A stretch of DNA of 5,476 bases from DSNY01 sp037446035 (GTDB lineage Bacteria; Pseudomonadota; Gammaproteobacteria; Burkholderiales; Burkholderiaceae_F), in NCBI GenBank assembly GCA_037446035.1, contig JBBIJJ010000237.1, positions 1 to 5,476 of the forward strand. The letters are read 5' to 3'. This document shows, one piece after another, positions 1 through 5,476 of the stretch. Numbering within the stretch: the first letter of the stretch is position 1; the number at the start of each line of letters is the position of its first letter. Under the pieces are notes generated by a model that saw only the letters and a list, made by a program, of their open reading frames with translations, did not search any database and was not told the origin of the DNA. The position numbers and the translations under genes were made by a program.

Positions 1-1
1 T

Positions 2-529
2 CTGAGTCTTTCGGAAGTCGCGCGCGGCAAGATCATGGTGGCGGCCAAAGAAGGCCGCCCGATCCCGCTCGGCTGGGCCCTGGACGCGCACGGGCAGCCG
101 ACCACCGACGCGCGCGCGGCGTTGGCGGGCTCGATGCTTCCGCTGGGCGCGGCCACCAGCGCCAAGGGTGCGATGCTGGCGCTGACCGTTGAACTCCTGG
201 TGGCCGCGCTGATCGGTGCCCGCTTCGGGTTCGAAGCGTCGAGCTTCTTCGTCGACGAGGGCGACCGCCCGCGCATCGGCCAGGCGTTCCTCGTCATCGA
301 CCCCGCGGCGCTCGCCGGCGCCGAGCACTACTTCGCGCGCATCGACGCGCTGATCGAAGAAATGCTGAAAGACGACGGCGTGCGCCTGCCCGGCGCGCGT
401 CGCGAAGCATTGCGCGAAGCCGCCGAGCGCGACGGGTTGGAGGTGCCCGCCGCGCTCGCCGAGCGGCTGTGTGCCGCCGCCGACCAGACGCATCCGACAA
501 CGACTCAGTCCACGAGGAGACAACCATGA
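2..529 (+). CDS. Ldh family oxidoreductase (malate/lactate/sulfolactate dehydrogenase type), C-terminal part
   Basis: This is the C-terminal half of an NAD(P)-dependent 2-hydroxyacid dehydrogenase of the Ldh_2 family (malate, L-lactate, ureidoglycolate and sulfolactate dehydrogenases), which interconvert a 2-hydroxyacid and a 2-oxoacid in the cytoplasm. The frame is open through the left edge, giving about 175 residues of a protein usually near 340, so the catalytic N-terminal half lies outside. Family-like stretches are ARGKIMVAAKEGRPIP, GWALDAHGQPTTD, the Gly/Ala-rich KGAMLALTVELL helix, and GQAFLVIDPAAL. The combination of KGAML, FFVDEG and RPRIGQAFLVIDP resembles what I recall of the (2R)-3-sulfolactate dehydrogenase-like branch, but the substrate cannot be settled from this part. 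The internal ATG at 35 is not the real start, because the frame continues upstream with family-like sequence (LSEVARGK). Its TGA (527-529) overlaps the next gene's ATG, implying one operon and coupled translation. Family call is firm; subtype is a guess. Confidence 0.9.
   Translation: MSLSEVARGKIMVAAKEGRPIPLGWALDAHGQPTTDARAALAGSMLPLGAATSAKGAMLALTVELLVAALIGARFGFEASSFFVDEGDRPRIGQAFLVIDPAALAGAEHYFARIDALIEEMLKDDGVRLPGARREALREAAERDGLEVPAALAERLCAAADQTHPTTTQSTRRQP
514..520 (+). promoter_or_regulatory. Shine-Dalgarno site for the Bug/TctC gene
   Basis: GAGGAGA lies five bases before the ATG at 526, inside the 3' end of the dehydrogenase gene. It is the best ribosome-binding match near this start. 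It selects ATG 526 over upstream in-frame starts such as the GTG at 469, which would put 19 extra residues ahead of an otherwise clean signal peptide. With the ATGA stop/start overlap it indicates that ribosomes finishing the dehydrogenase can re-initiate here. Confidence 0.8.
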
Positions 530-1494
530 TCCGACGCCGAAACCTGATCGCCGCCACCGCCCTGCTCGCGCTGGCTTTTCCCGCAGTCGCGCAGGACTAT
601 CCCAAACCAGGATCGACGATCCGCTACGTGGTGCCGTTTCCGCCCGGAGGCCTCACCGACGTGATGGCGCGCCTGGTCGGGCAGCAGCTTGGCGAGCGCT
701 GGAAGGTCAACGTCGTCGTCGACAACAAGGCCGGCGCCGGCGGCATGATTGGCGCGGCCGAAGTGGCGAAGGCCGCGCCCGACGGCTACACGCTGCTGGC
801 GATCACGATGACGCACGCGGTCAACGCGACGCTGTTCAAGGGCAAGGCGCCGTACGACTTTCAGAAAGACCTGAAACCCGTCGCGCTGCTCGCGGGCAGC
901 CCGATGCTGGTGGTCGTGCCCGCCGCCAGCCCGATCAAGGACTTCAAGGACCTGATGGCCCAATCGAAGGCGCGCACGTTGAACGCCGGATCGAGCGGCA
1001 ACGGCACGCCGCCGCATCTGACGCTGGCACTGTTCAACCAGCTCAACGGATCCAGTATCCAGCACGTGCCGTACAAGGGCGGCGCGCCCAGCATGACCGA
1101 CCTGATCGGCGGTCAACTGGACGTCGTGTTCTCCAACTTTCCCGAAAGCATCGCGCACGTCAAAGGCGGCAAGCTGCGTGCGCTGGCCATCGCCAGCGCA
1201 CAGCGGCATCCGCTGGTGCCGGACGTGCCGACCACTGCCGAGGCCGGCATGGCGGGCTTGGCGGTGGAAAACTGGACCGCCATCATGGCCCCCGCCGGCA
1301 CGCCGGACGCGATCGTGGAGAAGATCGGCGCCGAAGTCGTGAAGATCATGGCCACGCCGGACATCCAGGAGCGCGCGAAAACGCAGGGCTTTCGTGTCGA
1401 CGCACGCGGCCCGCGCGAGTTCGCGCCGTTCGTCCAGAGCGAGGTCGAGCGCTGGGCGCGCATCATCGACGCCGCGAAGATCCGCGCCGATTGA
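526..1494 (+). CDS. Tripartite tricarboxylate transporter substrate-binding protein (Bug/TctC family)
   Basis: This 322-residue protein is a complete Bug/TctC periplasmic solute-binding protein of the usual family length. Such proteins capture carboxylates or other small organic molecules in the periplasm and pass them to a TctA/TctB membrane pair; no membrane partner is present here, which is common for Bug genes. Residues 1-22 form a signal peptide: basic MIRRR, a hydrophobic core, then AVA with predicted cleavage before Q23. Family signatures follow: IRYVVPFPPGG (32-42) with TDVMARLVGQQL, NKAGAGGMIGA (67-77), APDGYTLL (84-91), NAGSSGNGTPPHL (153-165), VPYKGGAP (181-188), GQLDVVFSN (196-204), GKLRALAIAS (215-224) and PDVPTTAEAG (232-241). 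The start is fixed by GAGGAGA and the ATGA overlap with the dehydrogenase. Being coupled to that enzyme suggests its ligand is the enzyme's hydroxyacid substrate or a relative; that is inference. The gene is intact. Confidence 0.95.
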   Translation: MIRRRNLIAATALLALAFPAVAQDYPKPGSTIRYVVPFPPGGLTDVMARLVGQQLGERWKVNVVVDNKAGAGGMIGAAEVAKAAPDGYTLLAITMTHAVNATLFKGKAPYDFQKDLKPVALLAGSPMLVVVPAASPIKDFKDLMAQSKARTLNAGSSGNGTPPHLTLALFNQLNGSSIQHVPYKGGAPSMTDLIGGQLDVVFSNFPESIAHVKGGKLRALAIASAQRHPLVPDVPTTAEAGMAGLAVENWTAIMAPAGTPDAIVEKIGAEVVKIMATPDIQERAKTQGFRVDARGPREFAPFVQSEVERWARIIDAAKIRAD

Positions 1495-1535
1495 GGCCGC
1501 GCGGCGTTCGTGCGCCTGCGCCGCGTGCCGTGCGG

Positions 1536-1562
1536 CAGGGCTGCGCGTTGCGTGCAGCCCTG
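1536..1562. terminator. Strong hairpin between convergent genes, probable bidirectional terminator
   Basis: CAGGGCTGCGCG (1536-1547) pairs with CGTGCAGCCCTG (1551-1562) to give a 12-bp stem with one G-T wobble and a TTG triloop. It starts 42 bases after the Bug gene stop and lies about 97 bases beyond the nadE stop on the other strand, so it is placed to end both transcripts. Neither side has a T run, so it is not a canonical intrinsic terminator; it may act with Rho or as an RNA-stabilising 3' end. I see no credible gene in the rest of the 1495-1658 gap, which is very GC-rich. Confidence 0.5.
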
Positions 1563-1658
1563 ATCGAGCAACCGCGTCGCGATCGGGTCGCCAAGCCGCG
1601 CCGCCAGCCGCAGGCGCGCCAAGGCGCTCCTGCCCGCGGCGGCCGGCGTGACCGCGCG

Positions 1659-3290
1659 CTACTGAGCGCTTTCTTCGCGGAATCGGTTCGTGATCGGATA
1701 GCGCCAGTCGCGCCCGAAGCCGCGGTGCGTGACGCGGATGCCGACCGGCGCCTGGCGGCGTTTGTATTCGTTGGCGTGAATCAGCCGCACGACCTTGCGC
1801 ACGTCGGCCTCCGGGTAGCCGGCGGCGATGATGTCGGCCACCGTCTCGCCGTGCTCCATGTAGCGCTCGATGATGGCGTCGAGCACCTCATACGGCGGCA
1901 GCGAGTCCTGGTCGGTCTGATTCGGCCGCAGCTCGGCGCTCGGCGCGCGCGTGATGATGCGCTCCGGGATCACCGGCGACAGCGAATTGCGGTAGCGCGC
2001 CAGCGCGTACACCAGCGTCTTGCGAATGTCCTTGATCACGGCGAAGCCGCCCGCCATGTCGCCGTACAGCGTCGCGTAACCGACCGCCATCTCGCTCTTG
2101 TTACCGGTGGTCAGCACGATCGAGCCGTATTTGTTCGACAACGCCATCAACAAGGTGCCGCGGATGCGTGCCTGGATGTTCTCCTCGGTCGTATCCCACG
2201 GCAGCCCGCGGAATTCGTTGGCAAGCGCGGCGAGAAAGCTGTCGAACACCGGTTTGATCGGAATCTCGTCATAGCGCACGCCGAGTGTGGCCACCATCGC
2301 GCGCGAGTCGAGCCAAGAGATCTCGCGCGTGTACTGCGACGGCATCATCACCGCGCGCACGCGGTCGGTGCCGAGCGCGTCGACCGCGATCGCCAGCGTC
2401 AACGCCGAGTCGATGCCGCCCGATAACCCGATGATCGCGCCCGGAAAGCCGTTCTTGCCGAGGTAGTCGCGCACGCCGAGCACCAGCGCGCGGTACGCCT
2501 GCTGTTCGAGCGGCCCCTGATCGGCGCAGTCGGCGGGCCTGGGAGCGCCGTCGACGAAATCGACCAGCATCAAGTGCTCGTCGAACTGCGGCGCCATCTG
2601 CGTAAGCCGCCCCTGCGCGTCGAGCACGAACGAGGCGCCGTCGAACACCAGCTCGTCCTGCCCGCCGACCAGGTTCGCGTAGACCAGCGGCAGCCCGAAG
2701 CGCGAGACGTTCTCGCGCATGCGCGCCAGGCGTTGCGCCTGCTTGCCGAGGTGAAACGGCGAGCCGTTGAGCACCAGCAGCACCTGGGCGCCGGCCGCCT
2801 GCGCGCACTCGGGCGCGTACGGATACCAGGTGTCCTCGCAGATGTTCAGGCCGAAACGCGTGCCACCCACCTCGAACACGAACGGGCGGCTGTCCGGCGT
2901 GAAGTAGCGCTGCTCGTCGAAAACGTCGTAGTTCGGCAGATCGTGCTTGCAGTACGTTCCGGCAATGAGACCGCCGTGCAGCACCGCCGCCGCGTTGAAG
3001 CGCCGCCCTTCGCGCGCGATCGGATGGCCGACGACGACATGCAGATCGGGAAACTGCAGAAGCTGTGCCGCGAGCCGCTCGAGCGCGGCGTCCGACGCTC
3101 CGTAGAATGCGCCGCGCAGCAGCAGGTCCTCGGGCGGATAGCCGGACAGCGAAAGCTCGGGCGTGACCAGTACCTGCGCGCCGGCCTGCGCGGCGCGCGC
3201 TGCCATGTCGAGGATGCGACGACTGTTGGCTTCGAAATCGCCGACGGTGCAGTTGATCTGTGCGACCGCAACCCGGACCTGCGAACTCAT
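1659..3290 (-). CDS. nadE: Glutamine-dependent NAD+ synthase
   Basis: This 543-residue cytoplasmic enzyme makes the last step of NAD+ synthesis: deamido-NAD+ plus ATP plus glutamine gives NAD+. Residues 1 to about 250 are a nitrilase-fold glutaminase domain that releases ammonia. Its catalytic triad is visible: Glu45 in TPELSLSGYPPEDLL, Lys115 in YCKHDLPNYDVFDEQRYF, and Cys151 in GLNICEDTWYP. Residues from about 260 to the end are the ATP-pyrophosphatase synthase domain, with the P-loop LSGGIDS (289-295), TTGNKSEMAVGYATLYGD (394-411), KDIRKTLVY (420-428), and a C-terminal YKRRQAPVGIRVT (509-521) close to the family pattern. Length is normal for the two-domain bacterial form, and nothing appears broken. 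The ATG at 3290 gives a typical N-terminus (VRVAVAQINCTVGDFEAN); the nearest Shine-Dalgarno-like match, GGTGA, abuts the ATG and is poor. It is divergent from the FemAB-like gene, 17 bp away, and convergent with the Bug gene. Expected to be essential unless another NadE exists. Confidence 0.97.
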   Translation of the reverse strand: MSSQVRVAVAQINCTVGDFEANSRRILDMAARAAQAGAQVLVTPELSLSGYPPEDLLLRGAFYGASDAALERLAAQLLQFPDLHVVVGHPIAREGRRFNAAAVLHGGLIAGTYCKHDLPNYDVFDEQRYFTPDSRPFVFEVGGTRFGLNICEDTWYPYAPECAQAAGAQVLLVLNGSPFHLGKQAQRLARMRENVSRFGLPLVYANLVGGQDELVFDGASFVLDAQGRLTQMAPQFDEHLMLVDFVDGAPRPADCADQGPLEQQAYRALVLGVRDYLGKNGFPGAIIGLSGGIDSALTLAIAVDALGTDRVRAVMMPSQYTREISWLDSRAMVATLGVRYDEIPIKPVFDSFLAALANEFRGLPWDTTEENIQARIRGTLLMALSNKYGSIVLTTGNKSEMAVGYATLYGDMAGGFAVIKDIRKTLVYALARYRNSLSPVIPERIITRAPSAELRPNQTDQDSLPPYEVLDAIIERYMEHGETVADIIAAGYPEADVRKVVRLIHANEYKRRQAPVGIRVTHRGFGRDWRYPITNRFREESAQ

Positions 3291-3307
3291 TCACCGCGCC
3301 GCTTCAA

Positions 3308-4471
3308 ATGTCGCACCATTATCGCACGCAGGTTTTCGGCGACATCGCTGCGATCGAGCGCTTTGCGTGGAACGCCTCGCTCGCGGGCGATGCCGACGCC
3401 AACCCTTTCGTTCGGCACGAATATCTGCATGCGCTCGAGGCGAGCGGCTGCGTAGGGCCGCGCAGCGGCTGGACGCCACGGCACCTGACGCTCGCGCGCG
3501 GCGACGAACTGGCGGCTGCGGTCCCGCTGTACGTCAAGTCGCACTCCTTCGGCGAATACGTTTTCGACTGGTCGTGGGCCGATGCGTATGCGCGCCACGG
3601 ATTCGCCTACTACCCCAAGCTCGTCGCTGCAGTTCCGTTTGCACCGGTCGCCGGCACGCGACTGATCGCCGCCAGTGACGACGCGCGCGCAGCACTCGCC
3701 CGCGCGCTGCTGGCGCACGCGCGAGAAAGCGGCCTGTCTTCGCTGCATGTCCTGTTCGCGGCGCCGGCGCAGATCGAGCGGCTGGCTTCGCTCGGGATGC
3801 TCATCCGGCGTAGCGTGCAGTTTCACTGGCGCAACGCCGGCTATCTGGGCTTCGACGATTTCCTCGCCGCGCTTGCGCAACCGAAACGCAAGAAGATCCG
3901 CGCCGAGCGCCGCCACGTCGCGCAGGCCGGGGTCACGCTCGAGCGGCGCACCGGCGATGCGATCACTGCGGCCGACTGGGACTTCTTCTACCGCTGCTAT
4001 CGCGCGACGTACGCGGCGCACGGCTCCACGCCCTACCTGAACCGCGACTTTTTTCACCGCTTGGCCGAGACGATGCCGCAGCATCTGCTGCTGGTAGTCG
4101 CGCAGCGCGAACGGCGGCCAATCGCCGCGGCGCTGGGCGTCTTCGATCGCACGCGGCTGTACGGCCGTCACTGGGGTGCGGTCGAGCCTGTGTCCTGCCT
4201 GCACTTCGAGTGCTGTTACTACCAGATGATCGAATTCGCGATCGAGCGCGGGCTGCAGGTCTTCGAAGGCGGCGCCCAGGGCGCACACAAGCTCGCGCGC
4301 GGGCTCGACCCCGTGGCCACGGCCTCGGCGCACTGGCTCGCCGAACCGTCGATGCACGCGGCCGTTGCGCGCTTTCTGGCGCGCGAAGCCGACGCAATCG
4401 AGCACACGCTGGACGAACTGAACGAGCACCGCGCCTGGCGCCACAGCGATTCGCTCGGGCCGTCGCGCTGA
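3308..4471 (+). CDS. FemAB-like / GNAT-fold N-acyltransferase (COG3146, DUF482 family)
   Basis: This 387-residue cytoplasmic protein belongs to the COG3146 group (Pfam 'FemAB_like', formerly DUF482), predicted acyl- or aminoacyl-transferases with tandem GNAT folds, related to enzymes that add amino acids to peptidoglycan precursors. The true substrate is not established for most members. Recognisable family blocks are NPFVRHEYLHALEASGCVGP (32-51), GWTPRHL (54-60), AVPLYVKSHSFGEYVFDWSW (71-90), ADAYARHG, YYPKLVAAVPFAPVAGTRL (101-119), FHWRNAGYLGFDDFLAAL (172-189), the basic PKRKKIRAERR (192-202), TPYLNRDFF (241-249), LYGRHWG (284-290), LHFECCYYQ (298-306), and FEGGAQGAHKLARG (319-332). The ATG at 3308 matches the usual family N-terminus but lacks a clear Shine-Dalgarno site; a GTG at 3260 would add 16 residues overlapping nadE antisense and is less likely. 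The gene is divergent from nadE and complete. Family membership is firm; biochemical role is unknown. Confidence 0.92.
   Translation: MSHHYRTQVFGDIAAIERFAWNASLAGDADANPFVRHEYLHALEASGCVGPRSGWTPRHLTLARGDELAAAVPLYVKSHSFGEYVFDWSWADAYARHGFAYYPKLVAAVPFAPVAGTRLIAASDDARAALARALLAHARESGLSSLHVLFAAPAQIERLASLGMLIRRSVQFHWRNAGYLGFDDFLAALAQPKRKKIRAERRHVAQAGVTLERRTGDAITAADWDFFYRCYRATYAAHGSTPYLNRDFFHRLAETMPQHLLLVVAQRERRPIAAALGVFDRTRLYGRHWGAVEPVSCLHFECCYYQMIEFAIERGLQVFEGGAQGAHKLARGLDPVATASAHWLAEPSMHAAVARFLAREADAIEHTLDELNEHRAWRHSDSLGPSR
3318..3346 (-). promoter_or_regulatory. Possible nadE promoter inside the divergent gene's 5' end
   Basis: Only 17 bp separate the two start codons, so a nadE promoter must lie within the FemAB-like coding sequence. 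On the minus strand, GATAAT (3323 down to 3318) matches five of six bases of the sigma70 -10 box and would give a leader of about 20 bases. The -35 region is poor: ATGTCG, 16 bases upstream, matches TTGACA at three positions. This is a weak candidate based on position and the AT-rich hexamer in otherwise GC-rich DNA. Confidence 0.25.
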
Positions 4472-4473
4472 TT

Positions 4474-4502
4474 GCTGCGGCCCGTACTTCGGCGGGCACA
4501 GC
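4474..4502. terminator. Weak hairpin after the FemAB-like gene
   Basis: GCTG (4474-4477) pairs with CAGC (4499-4502) and GCCCG (4480-4484) with CGGGC (4493-4497), giving a 4+5 bp stem with a small internal loop and an eight-base loop. It sits just after the FemAB-like stop (4469-4471) and before the end of the minus-strand fragment that stops at 4533, the expected place for a terminator between convergent genes. There is no T tract, and in such GC-rich sequence a stem of this size can arise by chance. Confidence 0.25.
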
Positions 4503-4532
4503 CGCGAGCGATACGGCGCCCGGCCTACCGTC

Positions 4533-4868
4533 TCACGCACCCGGCCACGGCGTGTGGACGAACCGGTATTCGCCGAGCACGCGCTCGCCGCCCGGCTCGA
4601 ACGCAACCAGCCGAACCGTCTCCGTCGACACACCCCGCGCCCGGATTCGATCGATGCGCGGCACGACTACGATCTCGCCGGCCGCCGCCGAACATGGGAT
4701 GTCGCGCAACCGCACCGGCGCGGCGCCTTTGCCTTCGACGGTCACCAGATCGAGCCGCTCGACGCCCACAAGCGGCGCCTGCAGACGCGAGGCCCGCAGA
4801 TCGTCGTCGGCAGCGACCGTGCAATGCACGCTGCCGTTGCGCGCGACGCGGTATTCGCGCAGCCGCAA
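4533..4868 (-). pseudogene. C-terminal fragment of an unrecognised protein, N-terminus missing
   Basis: Read on the minus strand, about 111 residues end at a TGA (4535-4533) with the tail EYRFVHTPWPGA. The sequence alternates short hydrophobic and charged runs typical of beta strands (LVGVERLDLVTVEGKG, APVRLRDIP, GEIVVVPRIDRIRARGV, ETVRLVAFEPGGERVLGEY) and looks like a folded protein, whereas the plus-strand reading of the same bases is a poor Arg/His-rich string. Third positions on the minus strand are mostly G or C. I do not recognise the family. No convincing start exists: upstream of about 4868 the same DNA encodes the plus-strand metallo-hydrolase fragment. A TTG at 4868 could in principle begin a short complete protein, but nothing supports it, so a 5'-truncated relic is preferred. 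It converges on the FemAB-like gene across a gap of about 61 bp. The upstream boundary is approximate. Confidence 0.55.
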
Positions 4869-5300
4869 GCCGACCGCGCCCCGCGCGCGCTCGCCGACGG
4901 CCAGGTGCTTTCGCTCGAGCGCCATGCGCTGCGCTGGTTCGACACGCCGCACGTGCCGCACGGCTGGGACGCCGGCCTGATGATGGAGATCTCGACGCGC
5001 ACGCTGCTGGCCGGCGACCTGTTCACGCAGGGCGGCAGCGGCGCGGTGCCGCTGATCGAATCCGACATCCTGGAGCCGAGCGAAGCGTTCGGCGCGCCGC
5101 TCGACTACTTCGCGCACGCGCCCGACACCGGCGCGGTCCTCGAGCGGCTCGCGCGCGAGCAGCCGACCACGCTCGCCTGCATGCGCGGATCCGCATGGCG
5201 CGGCGACGGTGCTGCGTTGCTGCGCGCTCTGGCGCGGCAGCTGCAGGCTGCGCACGCGAGCGCCACCGAGCGACACGACCGCGTCGGGCTCGCGGCGTGA
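4866..5300 (+). pseudogene. MBL-fold metallo-hydrolase, C-terminal fragment
   Basis: From about 4866 the plus strand encodes roughly 144 residues resembling the C-terminal half of a metallo-beta-lactamase-fold hydrolase of the oxygen-binding di-iron (ODP-like) type. Visible blocks are DRAPRALADGQVLSL, RWFDTPHVPHGWDAG, RTLLAGDLFTQGG (the Asp is the expected bridging metal ligand), DILEPSEAF, LDYFAHAPDT and LEREQP-like text ending in TTLACMRGSAWRGDGAALL. The N-terminal half with the HxExDH metal motif is absent. The frame stays open leftwards to a GTG at 4554, but those residues are the antisense of the neighbouring minus-strand fragment and do not look like this family. The last motif has MRG where I expect MHG, so the final metal-binding His appears replaced by Arg (CGC for CAC). 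With the first metal motif gone, it should not be an active hydrolase. The TGA at 5298-5300 is followed at once by TAG. Confidence 0.72.
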
Positions 5301-5302
5301 TA

Positions 5303-5326
5303 GCGCCGGTTGACGGCAAGCGGCGC
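5303..5326. terminator. Possible weak terminator hairpin after the MBL fragment
   Basis: GCGCCG (5303-5308) is perfectly complementary to CGGCGC (5321-5326) across a 12-base loop, two bases after the metallo-hydrolase stop codon. There is no T run and the stem is short, so position is the main argument. Confidence 0.2.
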
Positions 5327-5366
5327 GTCGCTCCAAGAAGTCAGAAGGTGTGAGTCTTTCTACTGC

Positions 5367-5461
5367 GCGGCCCGCTGGCGTCGTTGCGCGGTGCTCGGGC
5401 CTCGCCTATCCACTTGATATGTCTCGGCCCTGCGGCTGCGTGCGCCTAGCCAGCGGACCGC
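5367..5461. repeat. Long imperfect inverted repeat, possible structured intergenic element
   Basis: GCGGCCCGCTGGC (5367-5379) pairs with GCCAGCGGACCGC (5449-5461) at 12 of 13 positions. Inside it, GGGCC (5397-5401) pairs with GGCCC (5426-5430), and the sequence between the two stems is partly complementary (a GCGC-rich left arm against GCGTGCGC on the right). The whole 95 bases could fold into one long interrupted hairpin with a more AT-rich loop (TATCCACTTGATATGTC). No credible gene was found in 5301-5476. The minus-strand frame is open from the right edge to a TAG at 5362-5360, reading KISSRAVRW and then AETYQVDRRG, but it is only 38 residues and Arg-rich, so I do not call it a gene. The segment could be a dispersed repeat, a leader of a gene to the right, or a chance structure. 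Confidence 0.4.
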
Positions 5462-5476
5462 TCGCGACGAAATCTT

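Noticed and set aside
3..12. TGAGTCTTTC occurs at both ends of the window (3-12 and 5351-5360), suggesting a direct repeat flanking an inserted block
   Set aside because: Ten shared bases are expected several times by chance in a window this size, and the first copy lies inside the conserved dehydrogenase coding sequence.
1496..1505. Palindrome GCCGCGCGGC just after the Bug gene stop, considered as an operator or site
   Set aside because: Short self-complementary GC strings are very common in this composition and no second copy or spacing supports a binding site.
1495..1658. A possible small gene or relic between the Bug gene and nadE
   Set aside because: All frames give short Arg/Ala-rich translations with no start and ribosome-site pair and no recognisable motif; only the hairpin stands out.
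471..2426. A 651-residue plus-strand open frame overlapping the Bug gene and antisense to nadE
   Set aside because: Its translation is an Arg/Ala/Gln-rich string typical of an off-frame reading in GC-rich DNA; the Bug frame and nadE explain the same bases with clear family motifs.
2574..3455. A 293-residue plus-strand frame across the nadE start region
   Set aside because: It is antisense to the nadE glutaminase domain, which has an intact catalytic triad; the composition is His/Arg/Val-rich shadow sequence.
3287..4633. A 448-residue minus-strand open frame antisense to the FemAB-like gene
   Set aside because: Arg-rich with no family signal; the plus strand carries conserved COG3146 blocks over the same interval.
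4554..4865. The first 104 residues of the plus-strand frame that ends in the MBL fragment, taken as a true N-terminus
   Set aside because: They do not resemble an MBL fold, lack HxExDH, and the minus-strand reading of the same bases is more protein-like.

Overview
The window looks like chromosomal DNA of a high-GC beta-proteobacterium, most likely in the Burkholderiales. The evidence is strong G/C bias at third codon positions, a Bug/TctC-type periplasmic binding protein (a family greatly expanded in that order), a two-domain glutamine-dependent NAD+ synthase, and a COG3146/FemAB-like acyltransferase. The taxonomic call is an inference from gene content; no rRNA, tRNA, CRISPR array, insertion sequence or phage gene was seen.

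Layout from left to right. (1) Positions 2-529, plus strand, hold the C-terminal part of an Ldh-family (malate/lactate/sulfolactate-type) NAD(P)H dehydrogenase that enters from the left edge. (2) Positions 526-1494, plus strand, hold a complete Bug/TctC solute-binding protein whose ATG overlaps the dehydrogenase stop in an ATGA, so the two look like one translationally coupled catabolic operon. (3) A 164-bp convergent gap contains a strong 12-bp hairpin at 1536-1562 that could stop transcription from both sides. (4) Positions 1659-3290, minus strand, hold nadE. (5) Positions 3308-4471, plus strand, hold the FemAB-like N-acyltransferase, divergent from nadE with only 17 bp between the start codons.

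(6) From 4533 to 5300 the sequence appears damaged. A minus-strand fragment (about 4533-4868, C-terminal end of an unrecognised beta-rich protein) abuts a plus-strand fragment (about 4866-5300, C-terminal end of an MBL-fold metallo-hydrolase). Each has lost its N-terminal end exactly where they meet, as expected if one deletion removed the shared 5' region of two divergent genes. (7) Positions 5301-5476 hold no recognisable gene, but contain a long imperfect inverted repeat (5367-5461) that may be a structured intergenic repeat.

Functionally, the intact genes cover hydroxyacid oxidation plus solute capture (genes 1 and 2), the last step of NAD+ synthesis (nadE), and an acyl/aminoacyl transfer of unknown substrate. 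The window is mostly ordinary housekeeping and catabolic DNA. The parts that deserve a second look are the double-truncation junction near 4866 and the hairpin-rich right end. No convincing undescribed multi-gene system is visible.
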